Positions 6,911-15,332 of a DNA stretch of 16,533 nt are shown piece after piece. Position 1 is the first letter of the stretch. Every line of letters starts with the position of its first letter. A model generated the notes under the pieces. The model saw only the letters and a program-made list of their open reading frames with translations. It was not told the DNA's origin and did not search any database. Source of the DNA: JBECKQ01 sp040235375 (GTDB taxonomy: Bacteria > Planctomycetota > Phycisphaerae > UBA1845); contig JBECKQ010000228.1 of NCBI GenBank assembly GCA_040235375.1, positions 1 to 16,533 on the forward strand. The letters are read 5' to 3'. The translations under genes and the position numbers were made by a program.

Positions 6911-8173
6911 ATGACCATAAGAGTCGCAATACTGGCAATGATCCTCGGCGGGGCGGCCATCGGCGTGCAGCTGCTCGCCGCCGCCGAACCTCAACAGAAC
7001 GATGCACGCACGGCGAAGGCCGCCGAGCCGACGGAGACGCAGCAGGCAAGCGCGCCCGTGAACGCCGAGGGCGGCTCCTCGCTCGCAGTGACGGTAAGCG
7101 AGGCCTCGCGGAAGGTCTCGCACGTCGAGCTGGCGCCCGTCAGAGGAGGCACGCTTCAACCGGAAATCAAAGCCATCGGCACGGTGGAGGCGGACCCGGC
7201 GCGAACGTTCGCCGTTCGCGCCCCGGTCGCAGGGTATCTGCGCAATGGGGGCGACGACTGGCCGACGATCGGTGACGTGGTCGCCAGTGGCGCCGAAGTC
7301 GGTACCGTGCAACCTCGCCTGACGCCGATCGAACAATTCAACCTGTCCAGCCAGTACCTCGACATCCGCTCGACTGTCGCATCGCTCACCGCGCAGGTGG
7401 CGGCCGCAAGGGCTTCGTACGAAAGCAAGAAGCAACTGAACGCCAAGGGTGACGTCTCGGACCGTCAACTGGAACAAGCCGAGTCAAAACTCAAGTCCGA
7501 CGAAGCCGACCTCAAAGCCGCGCAGGCGAAGCTGGCCGACCTCGAGCAGGAGGAATCCGCCCGGCAGGGCACGTTAAAAGCCACGCCGGTCACCGTGGGT
7601 GCGGGCGGCAAGATAGTCAGCACCTCGGCGTCTCCCGGTGAAGTGGTGGACAGCGGGCAGACGTTGATGCACATCGTGAACCTCGATCGCCTGATCGCGC
7701 GGATCGAGCTGCCCATCGATCAGGTATGGGACTCGCCCGGCTCCGAGGCGCGGATCGCCCCGGTTGCGGACGAAGCGCGTGTGGTGATCGGCCACACCGT
7801 CGGGCAGGCAGGCAACGTCGCCCCCCGCACGAGAGGCCAATGCTGGCTGATCGCCATCGAACCGACTGACGGCCGCTTCGCGCCGGGCGCGCAGGTTCTG
7901 GCCCATCTGCCCGTCGCGGGCAAACCGCTCGCAGGCGTTTTCGTTCCCGACTCGGCGATCGTGCGACTGGGCGGCCTGGCGTGGGTCTACGTCGCCGAGT
8001 CGCCGGACACGTTCATGCGCACCGCAATCACGCTGCACACGCCCACGCCCGAAGGCTGGTTCGTCACCAGCGGCCTGAAGCCGGGTGAGCAAATCGTCGT
8101 AAGCGGAGCGCAGGTTCTGCTCTCCGAACAGCTCAAGGCACAAATCGAGGCAGAGGCCGAAGCGTCCGAATAG
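6911..8173 (+). CDS. RND efflux periplasmic adaptor (membrane fusion protein, CusB/CzcB-like)
   Basis: A 420-residue adaptor linking the inner-membrane pump to the outer channel. It opens with a secretory signal (hydrophobic residues about 4-24, 'LLAAAEP' a likely cleavage area) and a low-complexity Ala/Glu/Gln linker. The two halves of the lipoyl (barrel-sandwich) domain are at about 100-133 and 225-261, the second with 'GKIVSTSASPGEVVDSGQTL'. Between them is an alpha-hairpin coiled coil (about 153-220) rich in Ala, Lys, Glu and Gln. A beta-barrel and membrane-proximal domain with 'VPDSAIV' and 'SGLKPGEQIVVSGAQVLL' close the protein. There is no extra His-rich or Met-rich metal-binding extension of the kind found in CzcB or CusB. 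AAGGA lies nine bases before the ATG. It is the third gene of the operon, 33 bases after the small lipoprotein gene. Confidence 0.92.
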   Translation: MTIRVAILAMILGGAAIGVQLLAAAEPQQNDARTAKAAEPTETQQASAPVNAEGGSSLAVTVSEASRKVSHVELAPVRGGTLQPEIKAIGTVEADPARTFAVRAPVAGYLRNGGDDWPTIGDVVASGAEVGTVQPRLTPIEQFNLSSQYLDIRSTVASLTAQVAAARASYESKKQLNAKGDVSDRQLEQAESKLKSDEADLKAAQAKLADLEQEESARQGTLKATPVTVGAGGKIVSTSASPGEVVDSGQTLMHIVNLDRLIARIELPIDQVWDSPGSEARIAPVADEARVVIGHTVGQAGNVAPRTRGQCWLIAIEPTDGRFAPGAQVLAHLPVAGKPLAGVFVPDSAIVRLGGLAWVYVAESPDTFMRTAITLHTPTPEGWFVTSGLKPGEQIVVSGAQVLLSEQLKAQIEAEAEASE

Positions 8174-8203
8174 CCAAGGCGTCCACTCGCAGCAAGCACA
8201 ACC

Positions 8204-11200
8204 ATGCTCCAACGCATCGTAGATCTCTCGATTCGCTACCGCGGCACGGTATTCGCACTGGCGATGATCATGCTCGCGTACGGTATCTACCGAACCGACC
8301 ACGCGAAGCTCGACGTCTTTCCCGAGTTCGTTCAGCCTCAGGCCACCATTCAGACCGAGGCGCCCGGCTTCTCGCCCGAGCAGGTCGAGATGGTCGTCAC
8401 GCGCCCCGTCGAAACCTCGATCAACAGCGTGCTCGACATCGACTCGGTGCGCTCCCAATCGATCCAGGGCCTGTCCATCGTGTCCGTGTTCTTCAAGGAG
8501 GGCACGGACATCTTCCGCGCCCGCCAGATGCTCACCGAGCAGTTGAGCACGATCGCCGCGGACCTCCCCGCGGGCGTGGGCGTGCCCACGCTGAACGCGC
8601 TCACCTCCTCGACGATGGATCTGCTGAAGATCGGTCTGGTCTCCGACAGCAGGACGCTGATGGAACTGCGCACGTTCGCCGACTGGACGCTCAAACCCCG
8701 CCTGCAGGCCGTGCCCGGCGTGGCCCAGGTCGGCATCATGGGCGGCGAGGTGCGCGAGCTGCAGGTGCAGATCCTGACCGACCGCCTGGCCGCCTTCGGT
8801 TTGACCATGGACGACGTGCTCAGTGCCGCCCGCCGCGCGACCGGCCAGCGCGGAGCCGGCTACGTTGAAACCTACAACCAGCGGATCGTGCTTCAGACCC
8901 GGGGGCAGACGATCACGCCCGAGCAACTCGGCGACGCCATCGTCAGCCGCAGCACCACCGCGGATGTCCGCTTGCGCGACGTCGCCAACGTCGAAGTCGC
9001 TCCGGCGCCCATGTTCGGCGACGTCCTGATCCAGGGCCGCAAGGGCGTGCTCGTCAAGCTACTCAGCCAGTACGGCGCCAACACCATGGAGGTGACCGAA
9101 CGTGTGGAAGCTGCCCTCGCACAGATGCAGTCCACGTTCGCCACGGAGCACATCACGCTCTACCCGAGACTTCACCGGCCGGCCACGTTCATCGAGAACG
9201 CCATCGCCCACGTCAGCGTATCGCTCTACATCGGTGCGGCGCTCGTCGTTATCGTGCTCGTCCTCTTTCTGTTCAACCTGCGCAGCGCGATCATCTCGAT
9301 CATGGCCATACCGCTGTCGCTCCTGGGCGCGATTATCGTCCTCGACTGGCTCGGCATGACCCTCAACACCATCGCCCTGGGCGGCCTGGCCATCGCCATC
9401 GGCGAAGTCGTGGACGATGCGATCATCGACGTGGAAAACATCTTCCGACGCCTGCGGGAGAACCACGCCCTGGGCAACCCGCGGCCCGTGGTGAGCGTCG
9501 TTCTCGACGCCTCGCTCGAGGTTCGCGGGGCGGTCGTCTATGCCACGTTCGTCGTCGTGCTCGTGTTCATCCCCGTGCTGACGATGTCCGGGTTGCAGGG
9601 GCGCATGTTCGCGCCGCTCGGTATCACGTACATCGCGGCGATCCTCACCTCGCTGCTCGTCGCTCTGACCGTCACACCGGCGATGTCGTGCATTCTGCTT
9701 CCCGGCGCCGCGATGCGTACCCCGCGTGAACCCTTCTTCATCCATTGGATGAAGTCCGCCTATCGGAAGATGCTCAGCGGCCTGCTGCCGTGGCCCCGTC
9801 TCACGATCATCGGCGGGCTGCTCGCCACCGCGGCCGCGGTCATCGGCCTGCTGCAATTCGGCGAGAGCTTCCTGCCTGCGTTTCGCGAGGGACACTTTGT
9901 CGCCCAGGTCTCGGCAGTGCCCGGAACATCTCTGCCGGCCATGATCCGCATCGGTCGCGAAATCTCTGACGACCTCCTGAAAAACGTGACCATCGACGGC
10001 AAGCCCGCCATCGCCACGGTCGAGTTCCAGGCCGGCCGCGCCGCCCAGAGCGAAGACCCCTGGGGCCCCCACCGCTCCGAGCTTCACATCGAGTTGATCC
10101 CCGGCGTTCCCGGAGAGCAGCAGGCCAGCGTCCATCAGCAGATTCGCGATCGTTTGCAGGCCCATCCCGGCCTGACCTCCGAAGTGGTCACGTTTCTCGG
10201 CGACCGCATCAGCGAGACCATCAGCGGCGAAACCGCGTCCGTCGTCGTCAACGTGTTCGGCCAGGACCTCGATCAGCTCGACCAGCAGGCCGCCGTGATC
10301 GCCGCCACGCTGGGCCGTATCCCCGGCGCCACGGACATCCACGTCGCCTCGCCGCCGGGTATGCCGCTCGTGATCGCTCGGTTGCGCCACGATCGCATGT
10401 CCCAGCTCGGCGTCCGCGACGTCGACGCGCTCGCCGATGTGCAGACGGCGTACGAAGGCGAGCCCGTCGCGCAAACATATCAAGGCACGCGTGTCACGGA
10501 CGTGCGCGTCATTCTCGACGAGGCCGAGCGCCGGCAGCCTGAGACGATCGGCAGCCTGCCGCTGCGCAGCGCCGACGGATCGATTGTTCCGCTGCGGGCC
10601 ATTGCCGACATCGAGCCCCAGACGGGACGCTACATGATCCTCCACGAAGGCGCCCGCCGCCGGCAAACCGTGCTGTGCAACGTTGAAGGACGCGACGTGC
10701 GTTCGTTCACCACCGAAGCGGAGAAACGCGTGTCCGCGCTCAAGATGCCGGCCGGCGTGTACATCGAATTCAGCGGCGAGGCCGAGGCGGCCACCGAAGC
10801 TCGCAACGAGCTGCTCCTGCACTCGTCCGTCGTCGGCATCGGTGTCATCATGCTGCTGGCCCTGATTCTGCGTCCGCGAGAGTTGATCCTGGTCCTCGCA
10901 AACCTGCCGTTCGCGCTGGTCGGCGGAGTGGTGGCCGTCGCCCTGACCGGCTCCGTGTTGTCCATCGGGTCCATCGTCGGATTCGTAACGCTGTTCGGCA
11001 TCAGCATGCGCAACTCGCTGATGCTGATTTCCCATCTGGACCACCTCGAAACGCACGAAGGAGAAACGTGGGGCGTCCACCTGGTTCTGCGCGGGGCGTC
11101 CGAGCGGCTGGTGCCGGTGATGATGACCGCCCTGGTCACCGGCCTCGGTCTGCTCCCAATCGCCCTCGGCAGCGGTGAAGTGGGCCGCGAAATCGAAGGG

Positions 11201-11338
11201 CCACTGGCCATCGTTATTCTCGGCGGGCTGGTCAGTTCGACGGCCCTGACGCTGCTCATCCTGCCCACGTTGTCTCTGCACTACGGCCGCAAGGGGTACT
11301 TGGCTGCGAACAACCACGGGGATGCAAATGGGGGTTGA
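8204..11338 (+). CDS. Heavy-metal-type RND efflux pump, inner-membrane permease (CusA/CzcA family)
   Basis: The 1044-residue proton-driven pump is full length for the family: a start of the 'MLQRIVDLSIRYRG' type, transmembrane helix 1, a porter and docking domain (about 33-335), helices 2-6 (about 337-500), a second periplasmic block (about 555-840) and helices 8-12. The helix-4 signature 'GGLAIAIGEVVDDAIIDVEN' (393-412) carries the proton-relay acids Asp404, Asp405, Asp409 and Glu411. It differs from CzcA (D-F-G-...-D-G-A) and from CusA (A-M-V-D-A-A). The three methionines that bind Cu(I)/Ag(I) in CusA are not recognisable: hand alignment puts Gln569 at one and Ser/Glu/Thr (670-672) at another. 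A 'WGPHRSE' segment (620-626) is distinctive. The exported ion therefore remains open. No strong ribosome site is seen; the start is chosen by homology. The gene follows the adaptor gene by 30 bases. Confidence 0.93.
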   Translation: MLQRIVDLSIRYRGTVFALAMIMLAYGIYRTDHAKLDVFPEFVQPQATIQTEAPGFSPEQVEMVVTRPVETSINSVLDIDSVRSQSIQGLSIVSVFFKEGTDIFRARQMLTEQLSTIAADLPAGVGVPTLNALTSSTMDLLKIGLVSDSRTLMELRTFADWTLKPRLQAVPGVAQVGIMGGEVRELQVQILTDRLAAFGLTMDDVLSAARRATGQRGAGYVETYNQRIVLQTRGQTITPEQLGDAIVSRSTTADVRLRDVANVEVAPAPMFGDVLIQGRKGVLVKLLSQYGANTMEVTERVEAALAQMQSTFATEHITLYPRLHRPATFIENAIAHVSVSLYIGAALVVIVLVLFLFNLRSAIISIMAIPLSLLGAIIVLDWLGMTLNTIALGGLAIAIGEVVDDAIIDVENIFRRLRENHALGNPRPVVSVVLDASLEVRGAVVYATFVVVLVFIPVLTMSGLQGRMFAPLGITYIAAILTSLLVALTVTPAMSCILLPGAAMRTPREPFFIHWMKSAYRKMLSGLLPWPRLTIIGGLLATAAAVIGLLQFGESFLPAFREGHFVAQVSAVPGTSLPAMIRIGREISDDLLKNVTIDGKPAIATVEFQAGRAAQSEDPWGPHRSELHIELIPGVPGEQQASVHQQIRDRLQAHPGLTSEVVTFLGDRISETISGETASVVVNVFGQDLDQLDQQAAVIAATLGRIPGATDIHVASPPGMPLVIARLRHDRMSQLGVRDVDALADVQTAYEGEPVAQTYQGTRVTDVRVILDEAERRQPETIGSLPLRSADGSIVPLRAIADIEPQTGRYMILHEGARRRQTVLCNVEGRDVRSFTTEAEKRVSALKMPAGVYIEFSGEAEAATEARNELLLHSSVVGIGVIMLLALILRPRELILVLANLPFALVGGVVAVALTGSVLSIGSIVGFVTLFGISMRNSLMLISHLDHLETHEGETWGVHLVLRGASERLVPVMMTALVTGLGLLPIALGSGEVGREIEGPLAIVILGGLVSSTALTLLILPTLSLHYGRKGYLAANNHGDANGG

Positions 11339-11344
11339 TGGGCT

Positions 11345-11962
11345 ATGTCCTCGTCGACTGTTTTTCCACGCCTCTTCAAGCACCGTGGTCTTGTCAGCGG
11401 AGCGCTCATACTGCCCGGACTGGCCTTCTGGTCTTTCGCCACGCCGCGTATCATGGAGGGGACGTGGACGGACGATACGCTGGACGCCTGTGCCTGGTTG
11501 TTGCTGGCCGCGGGGATACTGGCCCGACTGTGGGCGACACTGTACATCGGAGGGCGCAAGGGCAGCACAATGGTGACGGATGGACCGTACGCGATGTCCC
11601 GTCATCCGCTGTACGTTGGCTCGTTCCTTGTCGGGGCCGCCCTTGTATTCTTTCTGAAGAGCGTCATTGTGCTTGTCGCCGTGGGCCTCGTCGCACTCCT
11701 CTACGTGGTGGTCGTCATTCCATCGGAGGAGCGGCATCTGCTGGGGTGCTTCGGCAATGCGTACACGATGTACTGCCAGCACACGAGGCGCCTGGTGCCG
11801 TGCGTACACGTGGGACGTCCCGGCGTCATCGAAGTGAAAATCGGAGCGTTTCTGCGCGAGGCCGCTCGGGGCATGGGCTTCATCTTCGTGGCCATCGCTG
11901 TCGAACTGCTGGCCCACCTCCGTGAACTATCATGGTGGCCGCACTGGTTCCGATTTCCGTAA
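11345..11962 (+). CDS. Isoprenylcysteine carboxyl methyltransferase-like membrane protein (CzcN-like)
   Basis: A 205-residue polytopic membrane protein of the ICMT/PEMT superfamily. The family's catalytic C-terminal signature is complete: 'GPYAMSRHPLYVGSF' (80-94) and, about 40 residues later, 'EERHLLGCFGNAY' (128-140) with 'Y...TRRLVP' (143-152). These elements form the AdoMet pocket in characterised members. Hydrophobic helices lie at about 16-33, 48-68, 92-125 and 170-190; the final hydrophobic tail goes beyond the catalytic signature. Eukaryotic members methylate prenylated cysteine, but bacterial substrates are unknown. CzcN in the Cupriavidus czc region and NccN are homologues encoded beside RND metal pumps, which matches the position here, six bases after the pump gene. 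GGGGG precedes the ATG by nine bases. A co-expressed role in metal resistance is inference. Confidence 0.85.
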   Translation: MSSSTVFPRLFKHRGLVSGALILPGLAFWSFATPRIMEGTWTDDTLDACAWLLLAAGILARLWATLYIGGRKGSTMVTDGPYAMSRHPLYVGSFLVGAALVFFLKSVIVLVAVGLVALLYVVVVIPSEERHLLGCFGNAYTMYCQHTRRLVPCVHVGRPGVIEVKIGAFLREAARGMGFIFVAIAVELLAHLRELSWWPHWFRFP

Positions 11963-11992
11963 GCGGCGTTTGTCGGCAAGGAGGAGAGCGGC

Positions 11993-13843
11993 ATGTTGCA
12001 CAAGCAGTCCAGTCCATGGATGGCAGGCGCCGCGGTAGCGGTATTGGCGGTTGCCGCGACGATCGGCGGCGTGTTCGGCGGACCGCCACTGGGCGATCAT
12101 GAAGCCATCGTCGCCGAATGCGCGCGGAACATGCGCATCTCCGGCGACTGGGTGGTCCCCTGGTTCCTGGACATACCGTTCATGCGCAAGCCGCCCCTGC
12201 CCTACTGGCTTGTCGCCGCGACCTCCTACGTCTTTCCAAACGATGCCACCACCGGAATGCCGGTCACGGGCATGGTGGCCCGCCTGCCCTCGGCGCTGGC
12301 CGGACTGGGCACCGTGCTGCTGCTGTGGCGATTGGGATCGGCCATGTTCGGATGGCGCGTCGGGCGCATTGCCGCGGTGCTTTCCGCCTCCAGCGTCATG
12401 TTCCTGCTGTTCTCGCCCAATGCGACGGTAGAGATGATCCTGACGTTCTGCTGCACGTGGGCGGCGCTGCACTTCTGGATGGCGGTGACGAAGCGCCGCA
12501 CGGCCCCGCGGCTCCTTCATCTTCTGCTCTTCTACATCGCCCTCGGAGCAGCCATGCTCGCCAAGGGGCCGGCGCCGATGGCCCTGCTCGCCGTCCCCCT
12601 CGCGGTGTGGTGGTACACGGAGAAGCCGCTCCGCCTGGTCGCCGGCGGTCGGGCCAGAGCCCGATATGCTCCGATGGCCTTCGTGCGCGGGCTGAAGACC
12701 CAGACCATCAGGGCGTTCACGCGCATGTGGGTCATACCCGGACTGGCCGTTTTTGCCCTCTGCTTTGTGCCGTGGATGATGGCCGTCGCATCGCGGCATC
12801 CGCACGCCTGGGACCTGTGGAACTGGCAATATGTGCAACGCGCGGAGGGCAACTACCTCGACACGCGGGACCGCGGCGTGCTCTACTACGTGCCCCTGGT
12901 GATCGGCTTTGCGGCTCCGTGGCTCTTTCTGCTTCCCGAGGCGCTCGCCGGACCGTGGCTGAAGCGCTACGTGCGCGCGCGGCGTGCCCTGCTGTTCTGT
13001 GGAACGTGGGCTGTCGTGGGCATCGCGATCATGTCGCTCGAGCCGTTCCGCAAGCCCTACTACATTCTGCCGTCCATGCCGCCACTCATGCTCATGATGG
13101 CTGTGGCGGCGGAGCGGTTTTACACGCACTGCCCGGCGAACGCGCGCCGAGCCTGGATTCTATGGGGTGCCGCAGCGGTCGCCTTGGCCGCCGCGCTGTT
13201 GGTCGGAAACTGGCAGGCGAAGCTCCAGGCGCCCGACGCCGCGACGCCCATCATGCTGATCGCGCTGGCCGCCACCATCGCGCTCCTGCTGGCCGGCATC
13301 GCCTACATCCGCGGCCGTGGCTGGCTGGCGCTCGGGGCGACGGCGGCCATCACGATCGCCGCATTCCAGTCCATCTGGTACGTCTGCGGTCCTGTCGTCG
13401 CCGACATGAACCGGGTGACGGCGCTGGAGCAGGCCCTGAAGACCGCCGGCGCGCCTCCGAACGCCAACCTGCTCTGGGCGGACATGCGGCCCGACAGCCG
13501 ACTGGCCTTCTATTACGGCCGTCGCAACGGATACATGATCCAGCCGGCCCAGGTCGTGACCGCCATGGTCGATGGCAAGGGCAAGCGCGGGGAGAATCGC
13601 GTCGCGGAGCTGGCCCTCGATCGCGCCAGCGAACTGCTCAGCGCACCCGAGCCCGTATACCTGATACTGGAGCGCGGGCATTACGAGCTCATGCGCATGT
13701 TTGTCGACATCCGCGCGTTCGTCGTGGCGACCGTGCCCATTTCGAAAGATCGCCCCAGCAAGGACTGGCTGATCATCTCCAACGTCAAATCGTCTATCAC
13801 CGCCGAAGGCAGACCGCTGAAGACGAACCGGGACACGCAGTGA
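11993..13843 (+). CDS. GT-C membrane glycosyltransferase, ArnT/PMT_2 family
   Basis: A 616-residue integral membrane sugar transferase of the GT39/GT83 type, using a polyprenyl-phosphate sugar donor at the periplasmic face. The diagnostic first loop is intact: 'GDHEAIVAECARNM' (34-47, Asp35 and Glu37 being the expected catalytic acids), 'GDWVVP' (51-56) and 'RKPPLPYWL' (65-73). About ten to twelve hydrophobic helices fill residues 10-470, and a soluble, probably periplasmic domain runs from about 475 to the end. ArnT adds aminoarabinose to lipid A; here neither donor nor acceptor can be inferred. Its ribosome site is the strongest in the operon, AAGGAGG eight bases before ATG. It lies 30 bases after the CzcN-like gene, which makes it the sixth and last gene of the efflux operon. 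It converges on the next gene, 29 bases away, with no clear terminator between them. Confidence 0.88.
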   Translation: MLHKQSSPWMAGAAVAVLAVAATIGGVFGGPPLGDHEAIVAECARNMRISGDWVVPWFLDIPFMRKPPLPYWLVAATSYVFPNDATTGMPVTGMVARLPSALAGLGTVLLLWRLGSAMFGWRVGRIAAVLSASSVMFLLFSPNATVEMILTFCCTWAALHFWMAVTKRRTAPRLLHLLLFYIALGAAMLAKGPAPMALLAVPLAVWWYTEKPLRLVAGGRARARYAPMAFVRGLKTQTIRAFTRMWVIPGLAVFALCFVPWMMAVASRHPHAWDLWNWQYVQRAEGNYLDTRDRGVLYYVPLVIGFAAPWLFLLPEALAGPWLKRYVRARRALLFCGTWAVVGIAIMSLEPFRKPYYILPSMPPLMLMMAVAAERFYTHCPANARRAWILWGAAAVALAAALLVGNWQAKLQAPDAATPIMLIALAATIALLLAGIAYIRGRGWLALGATAAITIAAFQSIWYVCGPVVADMNRVTALEQALKTAGAPPNANLLWADMRPDSRLAFYYGRRNGYMIQPAQVVTAMVDGKGKRGENRVAELALDRASELLSAPEPVYLILERGHYELMRMFVDIRAFVVATVPISKDRPSKDWLIISNVKSSITAEGRPLKTNRDTQ

Positions 13844-13872
13844 CCGTCACCGATCGCACGACGCGCGCATTG

Positions 13873-15135
13873 TCAGACAGTCTCGCGCCTGATTCCCAGC
13901 CGAGAAACCAAGTGCCACACTTCGGCACTCGCCAGCAGCAGAATGATCCAGTGCACCGGCTCGCGGTATGAGAACATGTACACGACGAAGTAGTACACGA
14001 GCGGAAACGTCGCGAGTGGAATCAACAGCGCCGCCCGCTGCGACGCCGGCATCCCTGGGAGCACTTGCCACACCGCCAACAGCGCCAGAATGGTCAGCAG
14101 CGACACCCAAGCAACCATCATCGGATCGCGCAGCGGCCCGCACCAGAAATGCACGAACCGCAACGCAGTGAGCCGGGCGAATGCCGTGGGATGCGCCGCC
14201 ATCCAGTCGAATGCGTCACCACGCGCCTGCCGCATGTACTCCATCTCTCCGATCTGCTGCATCACAACCGCCTCGGCCCGGTTGCAGCCGGGATGCCGCA
14301 TGGAATCCCCCTCCCGTGCGTCCATCATGTCGATGTCGGCGACGGCTCCCGCGTGGTTTCCCATTCGCAGCTCCAGGCCGAAATTGCTCCGAAGAAAGAA
14401 CAGCTCGCCGAACGTGCTGTAGTTTCGCACCGTCCACGGCACGCAGGCAACCGCGGCGCCGCCGGCCAGCGCCAGCGTCCGCGCCCACTGGTGCTGTCCG
14501 CGCCAATGCCACAGCTCGAACGCGAGGTAACCCGCCAGCACCAGGAGGAACGCAGGAGCAAGATGAAACGAAATGCCGAAGCCGATTCCCAGCAGTAGTG
14601 ATCCCCGAACGGTCGGCTTCGCCTCTCTCCATCGGTGGACCATCGCTACCATCAGCAGACCCAGGGCGATCGCCGCCATGCGCTCCCCGAAGGTCCAGCC
14701 CAGCACTTCGTGCAGCCCGTGCTCCGGCCAGGCCGCCCCGGCGATACCCGCGATGATTCCGGCAGGCGCCCCCAGGCCAAGCCGGGCGCTCAGCCACGGC
14801 AGCAGCCCGTACGAAACCGCGCAAAGCGTGATGTGCAGGAAGCAGCGAACGTAACCCGCGGTCAAGGTCACGCCGAACACGTCGTAGATCAGGCTCAGGA
14901 GCCACGTGTGGATCGGCAACGCATGAGCGGTCGGCCCGGTCGGAACGATATAGCCGTTGGCATACTCGCCGGTCCCGTGCAGGTTCAATGCGATCCGACC
15001 CAGTTCAGACCGCGACTCCGGCCGGATGCAATCGTGCGGCGTCAAGTGAGAGAAGAGAATGCCCGCGCGAACCAGAAACGCGATCACGAAGATGACGAGA
15101 AACCACCGGCGTAGCGATTCGTCGGCCGTGCGCAT
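13873..15135 (-). CDS. GT-C-like multi-spanning glycosyltransferase (PMT_2/ArnT-like)
   Basis: From the chosen start, 420 residues with about nine to eleven hydrophobic helices. The early loop contains 'GRIALNLHGTGEYANGY' and, a little further, 'GPTAHALPIHTWLLSLIYDVFG', matching the loop-1 and following pattern of PMT_2-type transferases (A..L...GEF......PTA..PP....L....FG). Near the C-terminus 'SYREPVHWIILLLA' resembles the family's 'RYR.P..P' segment. The usual catalytic Asp of loop 1 is not obvious; the acidic 'PESRSE' stretch occupies that place. The frame is open 32 codons further, but ATG 15135 has GGAG seven bases upstream and leads straight into the first basic-hydrophobic segment. 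Substrate is unknown; neighbouring LPS-kinase-like and GT genes suggest cell-surface glycan work. The 197 bases upstream show no other gene. Confidence 0.75.
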   Translation of the reverse strand: MRTADESLRRWFLVIFVIAFLVRAGILFSHLTPHDCIRPESRSELGRIALNLHGTGEYANGYIVPTGPTAHALPIHTWLLSLIYDVFGVTLTAGYVRCFLHITLCAVSYGLLPWLSARLGLGAPAGIIAGIAGAAWPEHGLHEVLGWTFGERMAAIALGLLMVAMVHRWREAKPTVRGSLLLGIGFGISFHLAPAFLLVLAGYLAFELWHWRGQHQWARTLALAGGAAVACVPWTVRNYSTFGELFFLRSNFGLELRMGNHAGAVADIDMMDAREGDSMRHPGCNRAEAVVMQQIGEMEYMRQARGDAFDWMAAHPTAFARLTALRFVHFWCGPLRDPMMVAWVSLLTILALLAVWQVLPGMPASQRAALLIPLATFPLVYYFVVYMFSYREPVHWIILLLASAEVWHLVSRLGIRRETV

Positions 15136-15332
15136 GACGGTGCTCCGAATCTGATGATTGCCATCATGCGCCTCCCGCGAATTGAACTGAGGTATGCTGG
15201 CCATGACTGCACGCAGCACACCACCGGCCATTCGGTCGCATCATGAAAGCCGATTGCCCCAGCCCGCATTCTACTGCACATTCCGCCGCAGCGTCCACAA
15301 CGCGGCCGCTGGCAAAAGCAGTACAGCGTCGG

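Noticed and set aside
9059..11917. A 952-codon open frame on the minus strand opposite the RND pump, and similar long antisense frames at 5512-6960 and 7574-8926 (minus) and an alternative-frame one at 12118-13971 (plus).
   Set aside because: Products are low-complexity Arg/His/Gln/Gly-rich without domains, and they lie opposite or out of frame with clearly conserved genes. Long shadow frames are expected from GC-rich codon bias.
11993..13843. Calling the terminal operon gene arnT (aminoarabinose transfer to lipid A).
   Set aside because: The GT-C loop-1 signature is present, but this family has many donors and acceptors, and no other arn/pmr biosynthesis gene is in the window.
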